Position numbers and translations under genes: made by a program. Below, one piece after another: positions 13,701 to 24,552 of a stretch of DNA of 64,000 nt; the first letter of the stretch is position 1; each line of letters starts with the position of its first letter. Below the pieces are notes generated by a model that saw only the letters and a program-made list of their open reading frames with translations, was not told the DNA's origin and searched no databases. This stretch comes from Lineus longissimus (lineage: Eukaryota > Nemertea > Pilidiophora > Heteronemertea > Lineidae): NCBI RefSeq assembly GCF_910592395.1, contig NC_088309.1, positions 5,830,501 to 5,894,500 on the forward strand, read 5' to 3'.

Positions 13701-14296
13701 ACCAATCATAGGAAAATGACTCATAATTCATTACCTTGATAATTTCAGGAAGAACACTTCAGAGTATTTTTTCCTTTTCTAACGGCGTTTCCGGATACCG
13801 CGAAAGCTACTCCTTTGGTCGTTTTGGTCTCGCTAGCGAATATAGCCATTGCTTTCCCGAGTTTGTGATTGGGACAATAAGTTTTCTAATGTAAGAAAGA
13901 GGTTTAAGCTTCCTTTAAAGCATATAAAGCAGATGTCATATAGAATGAATGACAAAAACACACTGTTGCCTTCACTTACCTCAGTAGTTCCGGCAGACAT
14001 GACGAACAACAACGATGACCACACTCCTCGAACTGGACGGGGTACCTTAGTACTTGGCAGCAAATTGGGCACTCATATTTCTTCTCCAGGGGCGTATTGA
14101 AGATCACCTCGACCTCAGGCCGGTTCGACAGGTTCGACCCATACGAGTTCTTACTGTGTCCGCTGATGTTCGAAGAGGCCGAGTTACTGCGGTGTCCGTT
14201 GATGGAGGGTGTCCCACGGGCTGGTGAGGAGGACCGAGTTCGCACGGGAGACCGCGGGGTGCTCATTCCGTCAAGTTGCCCGTTTAGCTCAGGCAT
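7799..14296 (-). CDS. TNF receptor-associated factor (TRAF family adaptor / E3 ligase)
   Basis: Cytoplasmic adaptor linking TNF-receptor, Toll or IL-1-type receptors to NF-kB and JNK signalling; RING TRAFs are ubiquitin ligases. Coding exons: 14296-13980, 11541-11388, 10394-10155, 9824-9747, 9379-9224, 8672-8495, 8127-7799; phases join to 483 codons plus stop. Residues 1-60 are a Ser/Arg/Asn-rich tail; RING about 76-115 (CPICC...CGHRCCSSC...CPID); TRAF zinc fingers about 130-270, including CPNACG, CDYCG, CPNGC and CPFAAFGC; coiled coil about 280-320; MATH domain about 324-480 with FSPPFYTHRHGYRL, LNGDG and YIRDDTIYLKV. Length is close to TRAF4 (about 470 aa); finger and MATH features also resemble TRAF3/5, so I do not name the subtype. 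The first coding exon may continue a 5' UTR exon: a possible acceptor lies just upstream of the ATG. Confidence 0.92.
8871..9201. mobile_element. Long-inverted-repeat MITE in a TRAF intron
   Basis: About 330 bp in the intron between the coiled-coil exon and the first MATH exon. Arms of about 95 bp match in inverse orientation: GAATCAAAATCCTGAACTCC near the left end (from 8882) and its inverse near 9193, then CATCTCGTATTCCT and the inverse of GAGTTCCTCGA further in. The unpaired centre is about 130 bp. It stops only about 20 bp short of the coiled-coil exon at 9224. Confidence 0.8.
10015..10085. repeat. GC-rich dispersed repeat, copy 1
   Basis: A block dense in GCGCGC words (GCGCGCCGAGTTGCGCGTCA) within otherwise AT-rich intron, about 70 bp from a TRAF exon. 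The inverse of this block is related to 35040-35152: both contain GGGTCATT, AACTCGGCGCGCAAC and TGACGCGAAG in the same order. Confidence 0.6.
13210..13262. repeat. MITE fragment (AAGGACAC family)
   Basis: Half-element with TTAATAGAGAGGTGTC followed by AAGGGAGGTTCCACTTTACG, matching the right half of the element at 5920-6101. It sits in the first TRAF intron. Confidence 0.55.
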
Positions 14297-15870
14297 AATC
14301 GCTGCACTGGATGATAAAAATCCTTACGAGACAAGATCACATGACCATCAAATTAGATGTCAGATGGACCAACGGTATTGAGTAGATATGAAGTTACAAT
14401 ATGTTTCCTGATCGTATTCGTCAGCGAAACTCACTAGCACTTAAAACGTCGACTGAACCATATATGTGATAATTATGTGATATGCTATTAGTATTTCGGA
14501 TCAAAAATTCTATTAATTAAAACGTCATTACAATATTATAAGCGTGTCTCCTCGATTGCGTACGTCACGATGCGTGGACTGGTCTTCTGGAGGCAAAGAG
14601 CGTATGGGAACCGAAATCTTCTGGAATTGACCAACTTATATCCTCGGTATTCTAGCGTTATTTAGATATATAGCTGCCTTGTCTTCCTCATCATGTTATA
14701 ATTATCCTTCAATAATGACACCAACAAAATATCCTGCATTTATCCCCAGTAAATTATTCACATTTCCAATGCATCCAATGCGTTCCCGGGCACAACCTAC
14801 GTAAGTAATGGTACGAGTGCTCTAACAGGCCAGCCTGTTGCTTATATTGATTCGCTTGCGTCGATAGCAGCTACCAGTCAAGCGCACCGTATCCAAGGTA
14901 GTCAACATAAGTATGGACAAACAAGGATCCCCACACATGGTTGCTAACCATATATTGTATGCATCACTTATCAACAGACACCACAGTGTCGCAGGAACTT
15001 CATTTCAGTTGTTTATCAGAAGTTGACATTTTATTTTCTGAATTCAATAGAAGCTTTTACTTGCTGTAGGAAGAGGAGGAAGTGGTTTTTGTCAATCACG
15101 TATTCTACAATGATGTCGAGCATACCGCTCCCAACTGAACGTAATAGGTTATCGTCAGTCATCACTTTCAACGAAGTGAAGAACCGAAGCCGTATGAGTA
15201 ACATGTTACATGTAAGTGACCGCTCAGGCTTATTGACCGCCACTTAACTCAGCGGAATCAATCGGCGGAGCCCTTGATGTTCCGCTGAAACGGCAGGTAA
15301 GCCGAACGGCACGAATTCAGTGGCACGCTATTAAAGATAACGGAGGGTTTATAATAGCGGCCGCCAGCCCACCGTTAGCAGGTAAGAACAACCGCGCCCT
15401 GAACTCCGGTCGTAAACGCGCCATCACTGTCGCCTACAAGCGCGACATACCAACAGCATGAACATTCCCATGGCCTAAATCTGTGTTGTATATAGATTGG
15501 ACAAGTTCACATTTTAATGCGAAAGGGGTATAGCCGGTTGAAGAAATACCCTGCGTGACAATAGAATATTAACAGTGGACTTTACTTCCGGGAAATATAA
15601 CTCTGATCGTTTGTACACAGTGGTCTTGGCGATTCTCACCATGCAAATATTCCGCAAAAAAAATATATTCGTGTTGGTTATAAAAATGGCTACCTTCCGG
15701 CTCTGGCTGCGCCCAACATACCGTTGTAAGGAACAGTAATACGAGTATGATTTAATCGACATCCTCATAATGACTTCCACATTATTCATGGACAGAACAA
15801 AGTCACAACCAGAAGCAAGGATCACTCAGTCTTGAAAACGGAATTCATAAAAAATACATAAAGGTTTTTT
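14297..15870. other. Interval upstream of TRAF
   Basis: About 1.6 kb between the TRAF start codon and the probable 3' end of SELENBP1. It should hold the TRAF promoter and 5' UTR, but I see no TATA box that can be tied to a start, and no exon. The short frames at 15023-15247 and 15514-15825 have no recognisable features. Confidence 0.4.
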
Positions 15871-15876
15871 TTTATT
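15871..15876 (-). terminator. Candidate poly(A) signal of SELENBP1
   Basis: Minus-strand AATAAA about 650 nt after the SELENBP1 stop codon, in a T-rich plus-strand tract. Plausible but unproven. Confidence 0.3.
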
Positions 15877-16011
15877 ATATATTCATATTTTATCATTACA
15901 TCAATTTACAAAGATAACGTTAAGATTAGATTATTTTATAAATAGGTGCGATAACTACAATACATGATATCACATTTTCAAATGTCCTGGCCGATCTATC
16001 TATAATCCATA

Positions 16012-16133
16012 ATAGAGAGATTTTGCAAAGCCCCCGAAACGTGAACGCGAACGTCGGTCCTATTGTTCAACCTCCTGATAGCAAGGATACAATGGGCTGC
16101 GTTCCAGTTTTGGTTGCTTTTCGAAAAATCCAC
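16012..16133. mobile_element. Palindromic MITE, family B copy 1 (degraded)
   Basis: Begins AGAGAGATTTTGCAAAGCCC, then CCGAAACGTGAACGCGAACG, TTGTTCAACCTCCTGATA and a weak inverse end (TTCGAAAAATCC). The order matches the better copies at 22271-22400, 33686-33811 and 39227-39338. It lies about 400 bp downstream of the SELENBP1 stop codon and so probably within its 3' UTR. Confidence 0.6.
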
Positions 16134-16528
16134 AATAATGGGAGGTTTCCCATAATACAATGTAGTAGTTCCAGAATTCAGTGTTAATTAATATCGATTT
16201 TGTTTTCTAAATTATCACATGTAATACTTTTGATAGAGATGAAAAACACAGAAAGGAAAGAAAGAGGGAACAATGCTTTCGCACACTTAGATAAACATCT
16301 AGGGAAGATCTGCAATGTCGAAGTTTAGACTATCTTTCTTTTTTTCGACGGATACAAAAGTAGTATACGCATGATGTTTTCCGAACCTCGTAATCGCAGA
16401 GACGACGGGCTCGAGACAAACGTTTTGGCTAGCCAGCAAATTCACCATGTATTCGTCACGGAATCGTTAGCAAACTGTCATCTTTGCAACCAATGCACAG
16501 CCGCACTGCCAAGTTCTCTTCAATCAAT

Positions 16529-19500
16529 CTACAGTTTACTTGTTTTATCAATGACCTCTTTGAGCCAGATGTCAGAGGTGCAGTCTCCGCCGGGGTATCT
16601 CATCTCGTGGGCGAGTACGGGGCCATCAGGCTCCAGGCCAAAGTCCACCAGGAAGTTCTTGTTGAGGGACAGGCCGCCATTCTTTGTGTCACAGTCTATT
16701 TGCAGCATGATGGACCCATGACTGAAACAGTTGAAAGATTAAGATTTTCAGTGAGTACACTAAACTTTACAATGATCATGGCCACTGCCACGGACCAAAA
16801 ATTTAGTTTTTTTCTCAATATATTGTATTACTGTCAAAACGATTATCATTGTAAACGCCAGTATCTGTATTGCTTCAATGGACACCTAAATGTCATCTCA
16901 TAGGATGGAATAAGGACTAATTTCACTCCTTCTTTGGCTATACCTACTCGATCATCTGTGGGTAGAACTGCTGATCCCAGGGACTGAAGAGAGAGGTTGT
17001 GACGAACAGGCGCTTGCCGTCAAGACTGAGCTGGAGCATCTGTGGCGCACCGTAGAATCGTTTACCGTTCATGAAGAATGGATCCGGCTGCTCCTGCAAA
17101 CAAGAATTTTAATTCTCTTTTATTTACGTCTGTTTCACTCCTACTTTATTTACCTCTACTTCCCTCTTACTTTATTTACGTCTATTTCACTCCTACTTTA
17201 TTTACGTCTATTTCACTCCAACTTTATTTACGTCTGTTTCACTCTTACTTTATTTACGTCTACTTCCCTCTTACTTTATTTACGTCTATTTCACTCCTAC
17301 TTTCTTTACGTCTATTTCACTCCTACTTTATTTACGTCTATTTCACTCCTATTTTATTTACGTCTACAATGTATTTCACTTAACAACATTTATTTACTAA
17401 AGGTATGAAAAAAACACAATAATCTTACGAAGAATCTCCCATGATGCACCATTCTTAGATTTTAGCAGAAACTCATTACACAAGAACTGATGAATTTTGC
17501 CTCGTGACTGACAGTAACACGAACATCTTAAAAGTGGGCTCCTTCACCTAATCGTTATTGTTTCCATACTTACAGTGAGTTCCTTGTCTTCAACAACCGT
17601 CACGCCATCTCCCTTACAAATACTACCACCAAGGAATATCTGTAAAGATTTTCACAGAAACTTTATGTTTCATTCGTTGAGCAATGTGTTATGGAAGAAA
17701 ATCACGTTGTGTTCAAAATTATTCCGGGTAGTCAATAAGAACAGAGAGATAGTATAGTTTTTGAATACTTTTTTTGAATATACTTGTATTCAAATGGGTC
17801 TTACATTCAATCACGGACGGAAGCAGCCCTCTTTATTCAAATGTACACCGACGCGACCAAGGATATACATCGATCAGGGCACACGTGTAGTTTCTACAAA
17901 AATTACTTCGAACCATTTCTGATATTGGTATGACAGATAGAAGGATTTCACCCATTGTATAGCGTACAACTTTCGCGGCATGTCGTCAGGTTTCTTTAGG
18001 TCTGAACTTCTGTGAATTGGAAGTTGTCAACAGCACAGTCTGACAACAATCGATCCTTGTGGAAAAGTTTTGCTTGTTAGAGATCATAATTATGCTATGC
18101 ACTCGGGGTGACCCTGATTTGGGACATGGCGAACATTTTCAAACTATTTCTATAATTGCCTTTGCATTGTGTGCTTACCTTGGCCCAATTGCACTGCATT
18201 GCCCGTGCACTGCATTGCTCGTGCTTTTCCGACCGGACACTTTGTGTTAAGACATGGTTTCATGAAAGATTTTATCATGCTTACCTGTCCAGCCAACTTG
18301 GGGTGTGCAGGGTCGGTGACATCGTACTGTCTGATGTCTCCGTGAAGCCAGTTACTAAAGTAAAGGTACTTGTCGTCGAGAGAGAGCAGGATGTCAGTTA
18401 TAAGGCCTGAAATGAATTATTTTTGTATAATATTCACCTTGATCTTTAAGTATAAAGCGTGGCTGAAGTGGTATGAAAGTGATGAAGCAAAAGGATAATT
18501 GCTGTAAATCATCGGAAAGGGTCACAAAAGTTGTTAACTTTTCAAGTAGCTCTTATATCAGATATACATGTATTTGATTATAGGACTTCGACCACTCCAT
18601 GGAGGTATTATTAATAATACCTCCATGACCACTCTCAGTACTGTTTAGAACAGAACAAAAGTTGTCATCTTCTTTTTGTAGTCACTTTACAACGACCATA
18701 CCAACTACCAGTACTAATCACTTTCTCCGAAAGTCTGTAGTTTCGGGACTTTCAACATTTATCTGAAATTTTACGATGATTTTACATGATCCCTGAGGCA
18801 TCCGACCAAGCAAAGGCTATACACGTCTATAAAATGCACCTTTAGGAACTACATGTAGCTTGAGTTTTTCGTTATGTATTTTTATCAATTGTGATTCGCA
18901 ACCGTACTTTGTAACAACGACATACTTTCAGAATTGTTCCTTGGTCTTTATCAATGATAATCCGGTCCGACAACGAAATTACAGTCAACAAAGGGAAGCA
19001 TTACTTAAGAACTTTATCTTAATCATTGCGATATACTGTGGTATACAGAAGGCAAAATGCTCTAGTTTCTCACTTCTAACGTCCAGCCAGATGGCTCGTA
19101 ATGGGATAATTTTTAGGCCTTCTGTTCAAGCCACTATTGCCATTGACGCTGCTGGTCAATCACCCGTCGTTGGCCTACACATACACTGGCTTACTACAGT
19201 TGTCGTTAGGCGTGCGGAATTCGAGTATAATAACAGTACATGCACATGATAACGATAACCTTTAGACGTTTTTCTTACGCTCTCAAAACTGCCATTTGGG
19301 AATTTGCAAAATAATAATAACGATGGGTGTTTGCTCCATAGAAGTGCTCTGAACATGGCTCGGACAGTGGAACTCGAGGATTACCTTTGAGTGGCCCTTG
19401 GCGGCCTCAACTCCTGTGAAACTGGTTCAGACAATCATTGTGAGACCCCGGATGAGTCCCTCCGAAAAGTGAAGTGACTACCAGCAGCAAAACTCACCTG

Positions 19501-21997
19501 GCATGCCTGGTAGAGCCCAACCCTCCACCTTCTTTCCGGGAACTTCTATCACCTTGTCCGCTGCCCATTCACCATTCTGAAAAAAAGTTGAAACGGGTCT
19601 TATTATCAAATTATCAAGGATAATCATTGCAATGTACTGTGCTATTTATCCTGACCAAAGTGGATATTGTTGAAGGCAAAATAAAACTACGTTTTAATGA
19701 TAACGAGTATTATTATTAGTGAAAATGGTGAAGTCGATGAGAGCCTTTAATCGGTGAGACGTAATGCTCTAAAGTCAACTCCTGTCTCCTTGCTTCATAT
19801 CATTTCGTATGTGACGACTCACCGCCAATTGATGGAATCGGAAGACAGTTGAACTGAGTGCACAACCAACAAATCCCTCGGATCGGAGCGGGTCATGCAT
19901 GAAGCGAATCTCGAGGGGAATCAGACCATCGGGGCCCAGGTTGATCGTCTGCTTGATTGTGTGCTTCTCCCAGTCCCACACGAACAGCTCGCTGCCGTAT
20001 TTCCCTAAGTAAAAGCAGGCGATGGGTTCATGTATATGATAGACATGAAGAGTAAAATGGAATCATTTTTCATTGGCCCACTCATAGGACGACGCCTTAA
20101 GGATGATGACGGGATCCTGCTCCACTACACTGTATACTACATTGGATGAGAAACGTGTGCATGTTGTTTTTGAACAGCGTGATCGCAGTGTGGAGTTTCT
20201 ATGAAAAAGCACAGATAGTTCCGGGTTATACTCTTGAAACAGTCACACATTTGAAATCTACAAAGAACGCTGAAATAGCCAAAGATGTCAAAGTAGTTTC
20301 GCTGTCAGTGACGGTTATGTCGCCATCCTGGAATGCGAGGCCCTGTCCGGCGAGAGCATTGATGTTGCTGACCTATAGTACATTCAGGCATGTATAAGTA
20401 TTTTGGAATTGAGACATATAGGACACACATTCGTTATTTCACACCGCAAACTTACCCGCTTCAACATCCTTGAGGTCAAATCCTCTCTTGAGGGCCTTTG
20501 GCTCGCCCCATGCCGTGCTGATCATCGTGTTGAAGTAAGGCTGGTACCAGAAATCGTATCCGAACTTGGCGTTGTGACCAGGAGCTTCCCAGTTGCCCTT
20601 CACGCTGAAATCTTCACCGTCGAGAATGATGAAGCCACCTGAAAATAAAAACCACGACTTAAATTGATATCATGATGGCCGAAACCTTATTCCGTCATCA
20701 TTCTATGGGGAAGGACACTTTCCCAGGGGGACATTTAAGGCGATTACACCGGTTTCGCGTTTTGTTGGCAGAGAACTAGCGTACTTCTTATACAGGAACA
20801 TGTAGATGACCTCGCCTCAGATCCTTCATACCTTTAGCGTTGCCCTCCGCGTCTCCCATCGCGCTAATCATTACCTCCCCGTTGCCGAGGCAGTGGACAG
20901 TGTGCGGCGTGCCAAGGTCGCACTTGGCGTGAATCTCTTCTGGTTCAACAATCTGTAATGACAAAATTACCCATCATTTTAGCTATAGTTTTGTCAGTGT
21001 CGACTACGCTACTTTTCCTTCTTTTTCCGTGTTCAGATAAGCATCACCATTGTCCGGTCGCGCGCCGCGACAGAATTGGCGGGTCGCTGCAGGTCTTCGG
21101 CTGTTCCTAAGGACGCCAGCTCCGGTCAAACTCAACAGTCGTCCTATGTAAGGAACCTGTACATCGGTTTTGTTCCTTGTTGGACTCAATTTCGTGTCTT
21201 TAACGAAAATGCAAATTCCAGACAAACGCCTTCAAGAGTGATCCGGGTTGACTTAATTATCGCCAGCCGGATCTGAATCAAGACTGATCAACCTCGTCTA
21301 ATGCCTGATGGTAACGAATATTGCTCGCGAAAAGGTAATTTACCTCTGGTTATAAATGCATGATGACAACAGTTATAAAAACAGGAACACTAACGTGAAA
21401 AAGTTTGGGGTTCTTTTCATCTGTTCTTGTGTCGAAGATATAGATTCTGTCACTGATCAACGATGGTAGAATCAGCTTGCTGCGACATTTAGAAGAATTA
21501 TCAAAACAACTTGAGCAAGCATTCCAACCGCTATGATGGATCTCGTCGCCAACGTAGGGCATGTCAACCCTGCTGATCACCTATTCAAAATGAAAGAAAT
21601 AACAACCATTATATGCCTCAGGTTGAAGATTGGGGAGTATTTTCTTTGATTGTGGGGGACCAATGGCGTCTCTGAGATCACTGGCTTGTAGACGAGAAGA
21701 CTAAGAGGTGTGTGCAAAGCTGATGGGGTCTTTTATAAAGTCTATTCTGTAATACGTCTAAGAGTAGAAGATGGTGAGCCCCTGATGACACAAAAAAACG
21801 TTTTGTTTTTGGGGGGTGTACCTGACAATATGTAGGCGAGGCGGGGTCCACATCGACCGTGCACAGGTAATCAGGAAGATGTTTGTTTGATGTGCCGTTC
21901 CTGATGCAGGGAATGTAGAGCAGCTTCTCCTTTGGTCCAAGAATCATCGCATCCTTCGGGCTGCTGTAGCCGGGCCCCGTCGCCGCACCACAGCATT
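16529..21997 (-). CDS. SELENBP1: Selenium-binding protein 1 / methanethiol oxidase, start exon not found
   Basis: Known family role: oxidation of methanethiol to formaldehyde, hydrogen sulfide and hydrogen peroxide; mainly cytosolic. Ten exons: 21997-21822, 21580-21395, 20952-20832, 20638-20456, 20004-19823, 19576-19498, 18406-18285, 17639-17574, 17093-16948, 16721-16529. All have GT-AG borders and phases join without a stop; the stop is TAG at 16529. About 484 residues are encoded against 472 in the human protein. Diagnostic stretches: [32 protein letters not shown] (the family CSSC motif), [83 protein letters not shown] and C-terminal [10 protein letters not shown]. The first exon seen starts at phase 1 (two bases AA completing a Lys codon), so a tiny start exon (human begins MATK) must lie to the right of 21997. 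Confidence 0.95.
17110..17380. repeat. 26-bp minisatellite in a SELENBP1 intron
   Basis: About ten tandem copies of a 26-bp unit, consensus TTTATTTACGTCTATTTCAC plus TCCTAC. Variant units (CTACTTCCCTCTTAC, CTGTTTCACTC) recur in the same order, suggesting higher-order expansion. Because the stop-free phase persists, a 101-codon open frame appears here; it is a repeat artefact. Confidence 0.9.
18598..18627. repeat. Perfect 30-bp palindrome with flanking 8-bp direct repeat
   Basis: CATGGAGGTATTATT is followed at once by its exact inverse, without spacer. GACCACTC occurs within one or two bases on each side. It lies about 190 bp beyond a SELENBP1 exon, in the intron. Confidence 0.85.
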
Positions 21998-22270
21998 CTG
22001 GGAAACATAACAGAGATTGCGTTATGAGTATGTTTATTTATATTTTCTTTCAATAGGCTAGAACAGCCTCCTGGCCGGAAGCACCACCCATGTGGGAGAG
22101 TTTCCATCCAGACTGGCGTATATCCGAATGGGCGCAGCACAGTCTCTCCTACAGTTTTACCTCTCGTACATATACAATCAATAGGCCTCATTTTTATTCA
22201 TAGGCCGGGCATTTAGACAATTATGTTTCGCCTTGGCCTTTGTATTTGTACATCGCGTGATCAATATAAT

Positions 22271-22400
22271 AGGGATTTTTCGCAAATCTCCCAAAACGCC
22301 AACGTGAACGCCTATCTCATTGTTTGACCTCCTTAAAACGAAGTCGAACAATGGGATAGGCGTTCACGAGGACGTTTCGGGGGCTTTGCGAAAAATCCCT
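22271..22400. mobile_element. Palindromic MITE, family B copy 2 (best preserved)
   Basis: About 130 bp. Ends are AGGGATTTTTCGCAAA and the inverse TTTGCGAAAAATCCCT; inner arms CGTGAACGCCTATC and GATAGGCGTTCACG also pair. TA lies immediately outside GGG and CCC on both sides, as for Tc1/mariner-type insertions. No coding capacity. Confidence 0.85.
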
Positions 22401-22937
22401 AATGATATCGGCGCCCAACGCCCGGCGCCCGGCCCATCGGTGCAGGGGTCAAGGCAGGTTTACTGAGTCCGACGCGCGCTCAAAATCTAAGCGCCTACAT
22501 CATAGGCGTCCAGCTTTTGATCGTTGTGGCTAAGGATTCAGGAAGGTTTACATTAATACATGTAGGCATGCAGTGACCATCCACTGTTGATTGAATAGAC
22601 CGAAAATGGCCTCGGTAAATATAGGACATTAAGTCTTAAAGAAAGTTAAAAATTGTCGCCCTACCCCTGTGTTTGATCGTTTCTGGTCTCAAGGACTTGC
22701 GGAACATGTCGACTGTATGAGCTATCCAAATACAATGCTTGATCAGATTTATGTTACGAGGTCGCTCGACCAGAGATCGAAAGTCCACTTGATGACGACA
22801 GACGAGATCAGGCGTGAAAATCTCGCGAATTGATTGTGTAATTTCAGAGGCCGGTGAGCCTTTTCAGAGACTTGGACAGGTTTCGTAATGCTTGATTGTT
22901 GTGTTATATCTTTCGAACTGGATTCCTATCCGCAGAC

Positions 22938-23124
22938 ACGTGAAATTAAGAGCTCAATAGCCCCCCTCCTCACCCCCCCCCCCCCCCCGCCCAATCGACT
23001 GACAAACACTGACATTCCCACTTGCAACACACGTAAACCATTATTCTACGTGTGTTGTCAGTGGAGGGGTCAGTCGATTGGGGTTGGGGGGGGGGGGGGG
23101 GGCTATAAGCTCTTAATTTCACGT
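22938..23124. mobile_element. Palindromic MITE with poly-C/poly-G arms
   Basis: 187 bp. The left end ACGTGAAATTAAGAGCTCAA is repeated inversely at the right end (to 23124). Homopolymer C (about 22970-22988) faces homopolymer G (about 23086-23102), and inside these CCAATCGACTGAC pairs with GTCAGTCGATTGG. Part of the ORF-like coding here is spurious. Confidence 0.85.
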
Positions 23125-23344
23125 TTTTTCACCTAATTTTCCCATCCTGTCACCCGGGGCAAATCGCCGTGCCATATTTAGGTGGAGAGAAGAACTGGAA
23201 TACTCTTGGCAGGCCGTGTGTGTTGACGGTCGATCGTTAGCCCATTGTAGGCTTTGATTGCAAATTGACACCTTTTGAAATTCTTCGGCAAAATCATGGT
23301 CAATAGCATCTTTTTCGGTGACGGTACCTCAACTCGCAGTTAAA

Positions 23345-24403
23345 AGAATTAATTTTTTTAATTTAATTAAGTTAAATTTATAAAGCGCTGTTTCCATTTG
23401 AAAATGTTCAAAAGCGCTCCCCACTATAGTTGACAGTCATTAGTTGCGTGAGAAATGTTTTCTGAAAAGCTCAGTTTTTAGAGCCTTCCTGAACTTGTTC
23501 AGAGTGTCCTCCTGGCGTAGGCCTTGGCCGAGAGAGTTCCAAGCCAATGCGGCCGCTGAGCTGAAAGCTCTCCCGCCAAAACTCGAGCTTTGGAACCGTG
23601 GGGTGACGAGAAGGCACGCTTTGGTGCGTACGGCACTAACAGTTCCTCCAGATATTTCGGGGCCAGTTGGCGATAACATTTGTAGACAACTGTTAGGATT
23701 TTAAACTCAATCCGCGCTCGTATGGGTAACCAGTGCAGGTCTCGAAGCGATGGTGTGATATGGTCCCGTTTGCGAGTGCGAGTCACCAGACGTGCAGCGT
23801 TGTTTTGCACCATTTTAGTTTTGATAAGAGTTCACTGGATATATTGAACAATAGGCTGTTGCAGTAATCCAGCCTGGACAGCACAAGAGCCTGAACGAGA
23901 GTTCTTGTCGCGTCTCGTGTTAACATGTTTCGAGCCTGCACGATGTTTCTGAGATGGAAATTACCTGAGCTCACAATGCTATTCACATGTGAGGTAATGG
24001 ACAACACAGAGTCGAACATGACTCCAAGATTCCGCACCGGGCCGTTTGCCACCTTAACCTCGACTCCGTCAATCGACAGGAATTCGATGCATAGTGCAAT
24101 CAAGCGCTGTGGTGTACCGAACAGTTGGATCTCCGTTTTGGTTGGGTTACCCTTCAGAAAGTTCCTTGTCAGCCAGGCCTGTATGGAAACAAGGCAGACC
24201 TCGATCCTTCGACACTCAGACCGTACCGCGATGGCGTCGTGTATTCTTTGTATTGCTGTATACAACTGGTTGTCATCGGCAAACCCATGTCTGTCTAGGT
24301 CATGTGATTGTATCAAGCGGCCGAGTGGGAGCACGTAAATCAGAAACAAGAGAGGTCCAAGCACAGAGGTCCAAGCACAGAATCCAAGCCTAGTCCAATA
24401 CAC
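23345..24403 (-). mobile_element. Truncated non-LTR retrotransposon (CR1/L2-like LINE)
   Basis: The 3' part of a reverse transcriptase ORF, broken into three frames by at least two frameshifts (24403-23783, 23813-23499, 23679-23440). Seen: the catalytic-box remnant HGFADDNQLY, thumb-region LDYCNSLLF, then NAARLVTRTRKRDHITPSLR with LHWLPI, and the C-terminal FGGRAFSSAAALAWNSL. These are characteristic of CR1/L2/Rex-type elements. After the coding part the element reads AGCGCTTTATAAATTTAA, the usual type of LINE tail. Endonuclease and palm N-terminus are missing, so it is dead. Confidence 0.9.
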
Positions 24404-24469
24404 TGTACATGTATTTTGTCTCCAACAGAGCCCGCTCGCAACTTACATTTAGGTCATATACAATATTGA

Positions 24470-24552
24470 TAACATCGACCCCCCACGAAACAGCTCTTAT
24501 GAGCGTGTGTGAACGTGTGTGTGTGTGTGGGGGGGATCAATAGGTCTAAACT
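24470..24552. mobile_element. Short hairpin repeat, family C copy 1
   Basis: GATAACATCGACCCCCCACG, a GT-rich microsatellite core, then GGGGGGGATCAATAGG. Same left and right ends as 58256-58316, where the two halves pair perfectly. Confidence 0.5.

Noticed and set aside
17078-17383. 101-codon frame in a SELENBP1 intron
   Set aside because: It is the translation of the 26-bp minisatellite.
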